DNA of 47,408 nt from JAZDOK01 sp043798715 (GTDB lineage: Bacteria > Vulcanimicrobiota > JAZDOK01): the NCBI GenBank assembly GCA_043798715.1, contig JAZDOK010000080.1, positions 1 to 47,408 of the forward strand, written 5' to 3'. Within the stretch, counting starts at the first letter, position 1; each line of letters opens with the position of its first letter. This document shows, piece by piece, positions 32,576 through 40,952 of this stretch. The notes beneath the pieces were generated by a model. That model saw only the letters and a list, made by a program, of their open reading frames with translations, searched no databases and was not told where the DNA came from. The translations under genes were made by a program, and so were the position numbers.

Positions 32576-33115
32576 ATGCTGAAACTTCTTGTCAAAATAT
32601 TTTCAACTCCTGATGTTACAATCCCGGTAACCCCGGCTGACTGCGCCCGAACTGAAGTTGTAGCCGTTGGAAAGAAAATTAAAGATCAGGTAAAACGCCT
32701 GTTTCGCGGATCTCTTGCCATCAGGCAGGTGGATGCCGGCTCCGATAACGCCTGCGAGCAGGAGCTGGCGGCCCTTTCCAACGCTTATTATGATGTTGAG
32801 CGCTTCGGCATCCATTTTGTCGCATCTCCCAGGCACGCGGATATGCTTATGGTAACCGGACCGGTAACGCGGAATATGGCTCAGGCCGTGAAAAGAGCAT
32901 ACGATGCGACGCCTGACCCGAAAATTGTAGTTGCGGTCGGCGATGACGCCATTGACGGCGGAATTTACCGGGGTTCCTATGCGGTATTGGACGGGGTGCA
33001 TTCAGTTATTCCGGTTGATTATCAAATTCCCGGAGACCCGCCTTCGCCAAAAACCATTCTATGCCATCTGCTTAAAATTCTGGAATCGCTGAACAGCAAA
33101 CCGGCAGAATCATGA
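32576..33115 (+). CDS. ehrS: Ehr complex small subunit (NuoB/HyfI-like) lacking FeS cysteines
   Basis: 179 aa. The fold is that of the small subunit of group 4 NiFe hydrogenases and NuoB (YDVERFGIHFVASPRHADML, TGPVTRNM). The four [4Fe-4S] ligands should be CxxC, GDC and PGCPP; here they read D57-N-A-C60, GDD (Asp124) and PGDPP (Asp154), so three of the four cysteines have become Asp. This matches the energy-converting-hydrogenase-related (Ehr) complexes, whose subunits resemble Ech/Hyf hydrogenase but have lost metal ligands. First of six tightly packed genes; no clear ribosome site before the ATG. Its 3' end overlaps the next gene by 4 nt. Confidence 0.85.
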   Translation: MLKLLVKIFSTPDVTIPVTPADCARTEVVAVGKKIKDQVKRLFRGSLAIRQVDAGSDNACEQELAALSNAYYDVERFGIHFVASPRHADMLMVTGPVTRNMAQAVKRAYDATPDPKIVVAVGDDAIDGGIYRGSYAVLDGVHSVIPVDYQIPGDPPSPKTILCHLLKILESLNSKPAES

Positions 33116-35163
33116 TGATAAATGCAATTGCCTCTCAGTCGGGTTTCATGGTTTTGCTCTCGCTCTTTGCAGTGGGAGCCGCCGGCTCTTTGCTTTTGAG
33201 CAAATTTGACCGGCTCGCCAACTGGTGGAATAGTTTTTTTGCGATTGCCGCTTCCCTGTGGGGGATACTTTTTTCTTTCGTGCTGTTAAACGCTTCGCAA
33301 GCAGTAAGCTTTGTCGCTGCGCCTTCCATTTTTCCGCTGCTGTCAATTTCTTTTAGAATTGACAAATTATCAGCTTTTTTTATTTTTGTCATCGTCTTGA
33401 TAACTCTTTTTTGCTCGATCTACGGCATAGGTTACATAAAACACTATTATAAAAAATACAGCATCGGCGCCCTGGGATTTTTCTATCATTTGTTTGTTCT
33501 GGGCATGCTTCTGGTAGTCACCGCCGATAACGGATTGTTTTTTCTTATCGCCTGGGAGATCATGTCCGTGGTGTCATACTTCCTTGTTATTTATGACCGC
33601 AATGACGAAAAGAACCTTAAAGCCGGGTTTTTATATCTCGTGATGACCCACATTGCCACGGCGTTTATTGTCTTTGCCTTGCTTCTGCTTTACAAATTCA
33701 CCGGTTCTTTTGATTTTTCCGCGATAAAATCAGGAGCCTCGCTTGTTCCTTCAGCCGTAAAAAATGCTGTTTTTGTCCTGGCTATTATCGGTTTCGGCAC
33801 CAAAGCCGGCATCATTCCTTTTCATATCTGGCTCCCGGGCGCACATCCAGCCGCCCCTTCCCATGTTTCGGGGCTGATGTCCGGGGTTATGATAAAAACC
33901 GGCATTTATATGCTGATCAGAATTTTCCTGGATATGCTCCAGCCTGTGCCTTTGTGGTGGGGGCTGAGCCTTCTTATTATCGGATCGGTATCGTCTATTT
34001 TGGGAGTTTTATACGCGCTCACGGAACATGATATCAAAAGGCTGCTGGCTTACCACAGCATTGAAAATATCGGTATTATCCTTCTCGGCCTTGGAAGCTC
34101 ACTCAGCTTTTTATCGCTTGGCATGCCTTCACTTTCGCTTCTCGGTCTTGTGGCCGCGCTCTTTCACACCCTCAATCACGCCACCTTTAAGTCCCTGTTG
34201 TTTTTAAGCGCCGGTTCGGTGATTAATGAAACGCACACTAGAAATATGGAAAGATACGGCGGTCTGATAAAAAACATGCCTCAAACGGCTTTGTTTTTTC
34301 TGGTGGGTTCAATGGCAATATCCGCCCTGCCGCCCTTTAACGGATTTTTCAGCGAATGGCTTACTTTTCAAGCCCTTTTTCAGGGGATATCAACGCTTGC
34401 AGTTTCGGCAAAATGGGTATTTGTGGCGGCTGCCGGCGCGCTGGCATTTACCGGCGGGCTTGCTCTGGCATGTTTTGTAAAAGCCTTCGGCGTGACCTTT
34501 CTTGCCCGTCCCAGAAGCCGGGAAGCTAAGGATGCCGGAGAATCTTCATTCTCCCTGCGTTTAGCCATGGGAGCTCTGGCCGCCTTAACGCTGTTGTTCG
34601 GCATATTTTCAGGATATATTACTTCCCTCATAAATGGAGTAGGGAACGATCTTGGTGTTTTTCGTTACACCACCCCGTTTGTTTCAGCTTCCCCGGATCA
34701 AAGCCTTGCTGCAGGAAGTTTTTCCTCGGTTTCCGCGCCGGTGTTGCTGGCTTTCCTTGTTGCCGCTTTTATTGTGGTCCTGCTGACGGTAAAATATCTT
34801 GTGTATAGAAATCAAAAAGTCACTACCGGCCTCACCTGGGATTGCGGCACGGATCTGACGCCGCGGATGGAAATCACCGCCACGGGATTTGCCCGGTCAA
34901 TTGTTACAATTTTTAAAGCCGTTTTGATGCCGGGAATCCGCAACGCAACTGAATATTTAGACGAAGAGAGCAGGTATGTGCCGCAATCCAGAACGGTCAC
35001 CCTGAGCGTGAAGGACATGTACAAATCATATCTTTATAAACCGCTGGACGAGATAGCCGCCGCAATGTCCGAACGGGCCAAGGGCATTCAAAGCGGTAAT
35101 ATCAATGCCTATATTCTGTATATTTTAACAGCCTTGCTGATTGCCCTGTTGTTGGTGAAATAA
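33112..35163 (+). CDS. Ehr complex antiporter-like membrane subunit (HyfB/NuoL-like)
   Basis: 683 aa with about 16 membrane segments, of the Mrp-antiporter/NuoL/HyfB family. The pattern GTKAGIIPFHIWLPGAHPAAPSHV (residues about 223-246, with conserved Lys and His), and RLLAYHSIENIGIILLGLG are the classic channel signatures. The length agrees with HyfB. It likely carries protons or sodium across the membrane. ATGA overlap with the small subunit gene, and only 3 bases to the next gene. Confidence 0.9.
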   Translation: MMINAIASQSGFMVLLSLFAVGAAGSLLLSKFDRLANWWNSFFAIAASLWGILFSFVLLNASQAVSFVAAPSIFPLLSISFRIDKLSAFFIFVIVLITLFCSIYGIGYIKHYYKKYSIGALGFFYHLFVLGMLLVVTADNGLFFLIAWEIMSVVSYFLVIYDRNDEKNLKAGFLYLVMTHIATAFIVFALLLLYKFTGSFDFSAIKSGASLVPSAVKNAVFVLAIIGFGTKAGIIPFHIWLPGAHPAAPSHVSGLMSGVMIKTGIYMLIRIFLDMLQPVPLWWGLSLLIIGSVSSILGVLYALTEHDIKRLLAYHSIENIGIILLGLGSSLSFLSLGMPSLSLLGLVAALFHTLNHATFKSLLFLSAGSVINETHTRNMERYGGLIKNMPQTALFFLVGSMAISALPPFNGFFSEWLTFQALFQGISTLAVSAKWVFVAAAGALAFTGGLALACFVKAFGVTFLARPRSREAKDAGESSFSLRLAMGALAALTLLFGIFSGYITSLINGVGNDLGVFRYTTPFVSASPDQSLAAGSFSSVSAPVLLAFLVAAFIVVLLTVKYLVYRNQKVTTGLTWDCGTDLTPRMEITATGFARSIVTIFKAVLMPGIRNATEYLDEESRYVPQSRTVTLSVKDMYKSYLYKPLDEIAAAMSERAKGIQSGNINAYILYILTALLIALLLVK

Positions 35164-35166
35164 TTT

Positions 35167-36093
35167 ATGTTTACATTCATTTGGATAATTCAACTTCTCT
35201 TCGTGCCGGCGCTCTCGCCGCTCGGTATCGGTATTATCAGGAAGATAAAGGCGAAACTGCAGAACCGCCGGGGCGCAGGCATTTTTCAGCCGTATAAAGA
35301 TTTATGGAAACTCCTCCATAAAGATGAGATACTAAGCAATGACGCCTCGTGGATTTTTAAGTATGCGCCCTTTGTCATTTTTGCCGTAACGCTGGTTGTC
35401 GGAGCGAGCATCCCGCTCTTGGCTCTCTTTCAGCCCAATACAGCGACCAGCGACATGCTGGTGATCATTTACATGCTTGCCATCTGCACCTTCTTTCTGG
35501 CGCTTGCGGGAATGGATACCGGGAGCGCTTTCGGCGGTTTTGGCTCCAGCCGCGAGATGACCCTTTCGGCGCTCGCCGAAGGAGGACTGATTTTTTCGCT
35601 TTTAACCCTTGCGATTATCAGCCGTACCAGCAATTTGTTTGGAATTTCTCATGCGATTGCATCTTCATACGGCAATTCATTTTTACCAATTATGCTGGCT
35701 TTTTCAGGCTTTTTCATCGCATTACTGGCAGAGACGGCGCGCTTTCCCTTTGACAATCCGGCTACGCATCTGGAACTGACCATGATTCACGAAGCCATGA
35801 TCCTGGAATATTCCGGGAAAAGACTGGCGCTGATGGAATGGGCATCCGCCAACAAACTTTTGATTTTTGCATCTCTTGGGGCAAATTTATTTTTTCCATG
35901 GGGGCTGGCGAACAGCCTGGATATAAACTCAATCCTCATCAGCGTCCCTGCCTTTGCCGTAAAACTGCTGGTTTTTTACGTATCTATTGCCGTCATTGAA
36001 TCATGCATGGCTAAATACCGGTTTTTCCGCCTGCCTAATCTCCTGATTATTTCCTTTATTCTCAACGTTTTTGCCATAGGTTTAATAAAATAA
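35167..36093 (+). CDS. Ehr complex NuoH/HyfC-like membrane subunit
   Basis: 308 aa with eight membrane segments. GIIRKIKAKLQNRRGAGIFQ near the start (with PLGIGIIRK) and ETARFPFDNPATHLELTMIHEA at about 194-215 are NuoH/HyfC signatures; the second is the loop that contacts the soluble subunits and carries acidic residues important in coupling. This subunit joins the membrane arm to the small and large subunits. 3-nt gap to the next gene. Confidence 0.92.
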   Translation: MFTFIWIIQLLFVPALSPLGIGIIRKIKAKLQNRRGAGIFQPYKDLWKLLHKDEILSNDASWIFKYAPFVIFAVTLVVGASIPLLALFQPNTATSDMLVIIYMLAICTFFLALAGMDTGSAFGGFGSSREMTLSALAEGGLIFSLLTLAIISRTSNLFGISHAIASSYGNSFLPIMLAFSGFFIALLAETARFPFDNPATHLELTMIHEAMILEYSGKRLALMEWASANKLLIFASLGANLFFPWGLANSLDINSILISVPAFAVKLLVFYVSIAVIESCMAKYRFFRLPNLLIISFILNVFAIGLIK

Positions 36094-36095
36094 CC

Positions 36096-36743
36096 ATGAA
36101 TGCGATATTTACACAATCATTAATGACTCTGTTTTTTGCAACCATCGTTTTATTGCATATGGTCAAAAAGAAATCCGTGCTGGCCATAATTTACGGCCTT
36201 CAATCGTTTGCCATTGTCCTTTTATTGATAAGCTCTTTCTTTCATACAGGAGCAGTTTCTCTGCTTTTAATTGCATTGCTCGTGCTGGCGGTAAAAGTAA
36301 TTTTGGCGCCCCTGTTTATCACCCGGTTGATAAAAAAGCATGATTTGAAATTTTTAGTCGGCACCTATGCCAATACCCCGCTTACCCTTATTATTGTGGC
36401 GGTATTCGTTGCCATCGCTCACTCAAAAGTGTTTTTGCCGCTTGTCGATATCATCCCGGCAAACCGTGAGCTTTTGTCACTTGTGCTTTCGGCATTATTC
36501 ATATCTCTCTTTTTGCTGGTGAACCGCAAAGGGGCGCTGTCGCAGATTATCGGAGTCCTTTCACTGGAAAACAGTATTGTGGCCTTCGGCTTGCTGGCGG
36601 GCCTGGAGCAGACGCCGGCACTGCAGATTGGAATTATCTTTAATCTTTCCGTCTGGATTGTGATTGCAACTATTTTTATTTCAATGATTTATAAACATTT
36701 CGGCTCCCTTGACGTAACCGAAATGACACACCTGAAAGACTGA
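36096..36743 (+). CDS. Ehr complex HyfE-like (NuoK-related) membrane subunit
   Basis: 215 aa with six to seven membrane segments, similar to HyfE. It corresponds to the NuoK part of complex I and is longer than NuoK, as is usual for HyfE. Little can be read from motifs; the position between the HyfC-like and HyfF-like genes supports the call. Four bases separate it from the next gene. Confidence 0.82.
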   Translation: MNAIFTQSLMTLFFATIVLLHMVKKKSVLAIIYGLQSFAIVLLLISSFFHTGAVSLLLIALLVLAVKVILAPLFITRLIKKHDLKFLVGTYANTPLTLIIVAVFVAIAHSKVFLPLVDIIPANRELLSLVLSALFISLFLLVNRKGALSQIIGVLSLENSIVAFGLLAGLEQTPALQIGIIFNLSVWIVIATIFISMIYKHFGSLDVTEMTHLKD

Positions 36744-36747
36744 TGTA

Positions 36748-38190
36748 ATGGAAATTACAATAATATTCAGCTCCATACTTATTACGACCGTTGCCTGCCT
36801 TTTCAGTAAACACCGGGCGATAATTGAATCCGTTTCAATTATTGCTTCACTGGTTGCTTTTATTGAGACAATGATTGTCGCGCTTAAGGTTTCCTCCACG
36901 GGAACATATGCTTCGTGTCAAATTTTTTACGTGGATGCGCTTGGAACAATCGTAATGCTTATCATTGCTCTGGTAGGACTTGCAGCCACGATATATTCCG
37001 TTCAGTATCTCCGGGACGAAACCGCCAAGGAAATTGTTGGATTTACCCGCGTCAAACAATATTTTATTCTGCTGAACCTTTTCCTTGCGGCAATGTTCAT
37101 GGCCGTCGTATCGAGCAACCCGGTTTTCACCTGGATTTCAGTTGAAGCCACCACGCTTTCAACCGCCTTTATTATCAGCTTTTACAACAAGCCGTCAGCG
37201 ATGGAAGCCGCCTGGAAATATTTGATTATAAATTCAATCGGTTTGCTTTTAGGTTTTTTTGGAACTCTGCTTTATTTCACCTCCTTGCCGGGAGGGGGCG
37301 AGGCCGGATTAACAACCTGGAACAGCCTTCTGTCAAACGCCGCTCATTTCAATCCTTCAATCATTAAAATCGCCTTCATTTTCATTCTGATCGGTTATGG
37401 CACGAAGGTCGGCCTCGTGCCCATGCACACCTGGCTGCCGGATGCCCACAGCAAGGCGCCGGCGCCGATCAGCGCGCTCCTGTCGGGGGTGTTGCTTAAT
37501 GTCGCCCTGGTTGTTGTTTTAAGATTTAAAGAAATCACAGATGCCGTTGTCGTCCAGTCTTTTTCCCAGCATTTGTTGATTGTATTCGGGTTTCTTTCAA
37601 TCGCCGTAGCCGCCCTTATTAACTTTACTCAAAAGAATTACAAGCGCCTGCTTGCTTATCACAGCATTGAAAACATGGGCATTGCCGCGCTCGGGTTCGG
37701 CTTCGGCGGCCTGGGTGTTCTGGTGGCAATACTCCACATGATCTATCACGCTATTGTAAAATCGGCTCTCTTCCTGTCCGCCGGCACAATATTGCTGAAA
37801 TACGGATCGTCTAAAATCATCAAAGTCAAAGGAGTGCTTACTGCTCTTCCAATCACGAGCATTCTGTTTCTTGCCGGATTTTTCATCATTACCGGCACTC
37901 CGCCGTTCGGGATGTTTCTTACCAAACTGCTGATCCTTTCCGTCGGCATAAAAGCTTACCCTGTTGTCAGCATCGCCTCGCTCTTTTTTGCGGCCATGCT
38001 GTTTGTCGCCTTTTTTGAGCATGCCACCGCCATGGTTTTTGGAGAAAAACCCTCTGAAATTGAAACCGGGGAGGGGAGCATCTGGCTTGTTATCCCGCCG
38101 CTGGCGCTTGTTGCCGTAGTTGTTTGTTTGAGCTTTTATATTCCGCCGTTTTTATTGGCGTTAATAAACCAGGCCGCATCAGGTAATTAA
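36748..38190 (+). CDS. Ehr complex antiporter-like membrane subunit (HyfF/NuoN-like)
   Basis: 480 aa with about 14 membrane segments. GYGTKVGLVPMHTWLPDAHSKAPAPIS is the conserved Lys/His region at residues about 220-245, and KRLLAYHSIENMGIAALGFG follows; both parallel the first antiporter-like subunit. EATTLSTAFIISFYNKP at about 130-150 places a conserved acidic residue in a helix. Likely a second ion channel of the complex. 2-nt gap to the large subunit. Confidence 0.9.
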   Translation: MEITIIFSSILITTVACLFSKHRAIIESVSIIASLVAFIETMIVALKVSSTGTYASCQIFYVDALGTIVMLIIALVGLAATIYSVQYLRDETAKEIVGFTRVKQYFILLNLFLAAMFMAVVSSNPVFTWISVEATTLSTAFIISFYNKPSAMEAAWKYLIINSIGLLLGFFGTLLYFTSLPGGGEAGLTTWNSLLSNAAHFNPSIIKIAFIFILIGYGTKVGLVPMHTWLPDAHSKAPAPISALLSGVLLNVALVVVLRFKEITDAVVVQSFSQHLLIVFGFLSIAVAALINFTQKNYKRLLAYHSIENMGIAALGFGFGGLGVLVAILHMIYHAIVKSALFLSAGTILLKYGSSKIIKVKGVLTALPITSILFLAGFFIITGTPPFGMFLTKLLILSVGIKAYPVVSIASLFFAAMLFVAFFEHATAMVFGEKPSEIETGEGSIWLVIPPLALVAVVVCLSFYIPPFLLALINQAASGN

Positions 38191-38192
38191 TT

Positions 38193-39767
38193 ATGAATAC
38201 AACCAGGGAAAAGATTAAAAGTTATATCCCCGAAAATGTCAAAGCAGAGCTTTATGGGAGTGCAGTTGCCTTTGAAGTTCCGGCGTCGGAAATATGCAAA
38301 GCGGCTTGTGATTTACACCATGATAAGCTTTTGCCCTTGAAACTTATAACGGCTGCCGATGAACGCCTGGAGCAGGGGTGTTTTAAAGTCTGGTATATCT
38401 TTGGTCTGCCGGAAGAGAATCTGTTTGTTATTCCCTATATCCGGTTAAAAAATACGCTTGAATTCCCCTCGCTGGCATCCGCCATCCATGAAGCCTTGAA
38501 TTATGAGAAAAAAATCCGGACGTTCTTTGGAATTAAACCGGCAGGCCATCCCGACGAAAGGCCCGTCATTCTTCACGAAAACTGGCCCGACGGGCTTTTC
38601 CCCCTTAGAAAAGATTTTGCCTGCAATACAAGGCCGAAATTGGCACAAGGGGCCTATCCTTTCAAAAAAGTAAAAGGCGAGGGAATCTATGAAATTCCCG
38701 TGGGGCCCATTCATGCCGGGATTATTGAACCCGGACATTTCAGGTTCAGCGTTGCAGGCGAAGAAATCATGTTCCTTGAGCCCAGACTCGGATTTACGCA
38801 CAAGGGCAGCGAGAAATTATTCGAAAGTTTGTCTTTAACAGAAAAGGTCCGTTTGTCTGAAAAAATTTCCGGAGACAGCTCTTTTGGTCATTCGCTGGCA
38901 TTCTGCCAGGCTGTCGAGCAATTGGGAGACATTGACGTACCAAAGCGGGCACGTTACCTGCGGGTTGTCTATGCCGAGCTGGAACGCCTGGCCAACCATT
39001 TCGGCGATATCGGAGCCATAATGCTGGATGCGGGATTTAATTTCGGCGGCAGTCATGGCGCGCGGCTGCGTGAAATGATTATGCAAATAAACGAACGGCT
39101 TACCGGCAGCAGGTTCCTGCGCGGGGTTAATGCGGTCGGCGGAGTGACCAAAGACATCAGTGCCGGCGAAAAACCGCGGTTGGCAGCCGAACTTGCCGAT
39201 ATAGTCAAAGATTTTCTTGAAGTTATTGAAGTGGCGGAAAACAGCTTTTCTCTTTTGAATCGTCTGAAAGGCACCGGCGTGCTTTCGCATGAAATTGCCG
39301 AGGATCGCGGGGTTGTTGGAATTGCCGCCAAAGCCGCGGGAATATCAAACGATGCGCGGGTTGATTATCCATACGCGGCCTACAACGAGCTTTCGCCTGT
39401 AAGCATTGCCACCGCTGAAGATGGGGATGTCTACTCCAGATTTCACGTTCGGGTAGAAGAAGCGGCCGCCTCGGTAAAAATTATTCATGCGGCTCTGGAC
39501 AAAATGCCGGAAGAACCAATAAACCTGCCTGCGGCTGTTAGCCTTAAAAAAAGTTCCTTGGCTGTCGGTTGTGTTGAAGGATGGCGTGGAGAAATTTTGT
39601 ATTTTGTCGCAACGGACTCAAGTGGAAGTTTAAGCAGAGTTGCTCCGCGGGACCCGTCATTTATAAATTGGTCGGTGCTGGGGATTGCAGGTTGTGGTAA
39701 TGTTGTGCCGGATTTTCCCTTAATCAATAAAAGTTTCAATTTGTCTTACTCGGGGAACGATCTGTAG
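38193..39767 (+). CDS. ehrL: Ehr complex large subunit (HycE/NuoCD-like) without NiFe ligands
   Basis: 524 aa. Residues about 10-150 correspond to the NuoC part and the remainder to NuoD (PVGPIHAGIIEPGHFRF, EPRLGFTHKGSEKLFESLSL). In NiFe hydrogenases the metal is held by RxCGxC near residue 225 and DPCxxC at the end. Here these read KISGDSS (Ser226, Ser229) and NLSYSGND (Ser518, Gly521), so all four ligands are gone and no NiFe site can form. This is diagnostic of Ehr rather than a hydrogenase. The neighbouring genes are all of Hyf type. Its electron donor or partner is unknown. Confidence 0.88.
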   Translation: MNTTREKIKSYIPENVKAELYGSAVAFEVPASEICKAACDLHHDKLLPLKLITAADERLEQGCFKVWYIFGLPEENLFVIPYIRLKNTLEFPSLASAIHEALNYEKKIRTFFGIKPAGHPDERPVILHENWPDGLFPLRKDFACNTRPKLAQGAYPFKKVKGEGIYEIPVGPIHAGIIEPGHFRFSVAGEEIMFLEPRLGFTHKGSEKLFESLSLTEKVRLSEKISGDSSFGHSLAFCQAVEQLGDIDVPKRARYLRVVYAELERLANHFGDIGAIMLDAGFNFGGSHGARLREMIMQINERLTGSRFLRGVNAVGGVTKDISAGEKPRLAAELADIVKDFLEVIEVAENSFSLLNRLKGTGVLSHEIAEDRGVVGIAAKAAGISNDARVDYPYAAYNELSPVSIATAEDGDVYSRFHVRVEEAAASVKIIHAALDKMPEEPINLPAAVSLKKSSLAVGCVEGWRGEILYFVATDSSGSLSRVAPRDPSFINWSVLGIAGCGNVVPDFPLINKSFNLSYSGNDL

Positions 39768-39817
39768 CAATCAAAGCTTTTCCGGCATAAGCAAGGGTAT
39801 AGGTCATTGTAAATCAG

Positions 39818-39831
39818 GCCGGTTCGCCGGC
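39818..39831 (+). other. Hairpin after the Ehr operon
   Basis: GCCGG, loop TTCG, CCGGC. It has no T-run and so is not a full intrinsic terminator, but it may stabilise the 3' end. Confidence 0.4.
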
Positions 39832-39859
39832 GGGCGGGAACATGGAAGGAGGAAAAAAA

Positions 39860-40093
39860 ATGAAAAAATTATTGATGGGACTGGGTGCCTGGTCGCTTCT
39901 CGAGGGAACGGCCCTCACGTTTTTTCCGAAAGAATACCTTAACTTGTGGAAATGCGAAAAGGCTCCAGCCTGCTGGAACGAGATAATGGACAGGATGCTG
40001 GACAAACCCGGGAAAATGTGGCGGCTCATCGGACTTTCGGAAGCCTTAAGCGGCCTTTTGATGATTTTCCTGTCACGGAAGGGGCGCAGGTAA
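39860..40093 (+). CDS. Small DUF2065-like membrane protein
   Basis: 77 aa. Two hydrophobic segments, residues about 2-18 (LLMGLGAWSLLEGTALTFF) and 52-70, with a short Trp/Cys-rich loop between. The pattern LLMGLGAWSLLEG-FFPKEY and the RLIGLSEALSGLLMIFLSRK end resemble DUF2065. The ATG at 39860 has GGAGG 8 nt before it; the upstream ATG at 39842 lacks one. Function unknown. Its 3' end overlaps that of the convergent ECF gene by 21 bases. Confidence 0.65.
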   Translation: MKKLLMGLGAWSLLEGTALTFFPKEYLNLWKCEKAPACWNEIMDRMLDKPGKMWRLIGLSEALSGLLMIFLSRKGRR

Positions 40094-40615
40094 AACTCTT
40101 ACGCTTGAAAATCTTCTGATGATGCTCAGCGCAATGTTGGCATAAATAATCGAGTGAAAGATCTCGGACAGGAATCTTTTTGGTATCCAGAGCCAGAGAG
40201 GAAAACCGAGAAGAAGGTTAAGAAAAATCGGAGCCAACAAAACGTTGGAAACAAACAGGCCGGCGAATATGATAGCGAATAGAACCCACCTTGAAGGCAG
40301 CTTGTTGACGGTATATCCGAGGGCGTTAAAAATAAGGGCCGGTATGACCCCTGCCAGGATGGCCGTCAGGGTGAAATGCGGGAAATAAAGCGCCTTCGGC
40401 GCCAGCGGATAACCTACGACATCGGAAACGCCGCCGACAATGCCTCCCGCCAGAGGCCCCATTATAAGACCCGATAATACTATTGGAAACCCCCCGAAAT
40501 TCAGGAAATCGCCGACAACAGGGATCGGAACTCTGATAATCCGCGTAAACACTATTGAAAGCGCAATAAAAAAAGACAGAAATGATATGTCTTTTGCAGT
40601 GAACTTCAGTCGCAC
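40073..40615 (-). CDS. ECF transporter S component
   Basis: 180 aa with five to six membrane segments. KDISFLSFFIALSIVFTRII, FLNFGGFPIVLSGLIMGPLA and GGVSDVVGYPLAPKALYF are typical of the substrate-binding S component of ECF importers, closest in pattern to the folate-type family. GTG start at 40615 without a strong ribosome site. No EcfA or EcfT genes are in the window, so it probably shares a remote energising module. Bases 40616-40769 upstream hold no gene; they could contain a riboswitch, but I do not recognise a known one. Confidence 0.78.
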   Translation of the reverse strand: MRLKFTAKDISFLSFFIALSIVFTRIIRVPIPVVGDFLNFGGFPIVLSGLIMGPLAGGIVGGVSDVVGYPLAPKALYFPHFTLTAILAGVIPALIFNALGYTVNKLPSRWVLFAIIFAGLFVSNVLLAPIFLNLLLGFPLWLWIPKRFLSEIFHSIIYANIALSIIRRFSSVRVLPAPLP

Positions 40616-40769
40616 GAAATTGCTTTCAGCGGTGACACCCTGGTTTTTTCCACAAGCTCCCCCAATAACGAACGCGGTTCCAAAATCCGGTTCAAACGGA
40701 GTTCTCCACCAATATCCCGGCAGCGCATAACAATGGCAATCAAGTTTTAACGTAATGCAGGGGAAAAAA

Positions 40770-40845
40770 TGGAGCCGAGGATCCGATTTGAACGGACGAC
40801 CGGCTGATTACAAATCAGCTGCTCTACCAGCTGAGCTACCCCGGC
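40770..40845 (-). tRNA. trnT: tRNA-Thr (UGU)
   Basis: Minus strand, 76 nt with encoded CCA (40772-40770). Acceptor GCCGGGG pairs with CCTCGGC; D arm GCTCAGCTGGTAGAGC; anticodon stem CTGAT/ATCAG around TTTGTAA with anticodon TGT; T arm with GTTCAAATC. All arms fit the standard cloverleaf. Confidence 0.95.
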
Positions 40846-40952
40846 CCGCACTGCGGGGTGATTATATCATAGCAAAAGATGCTTGTAAAGGCCAAAAAGC
40901 AGGAAAAATCCCGGATTTAAAGAAGATCAGATGCAATAAAGGAGATAATACG

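Noticed and set aside
40755..40952. Upstream extension of the acetate kinase frame
   Set aside because: It crosses tRNA-Thr; the GTG at 40953 has a good SD.
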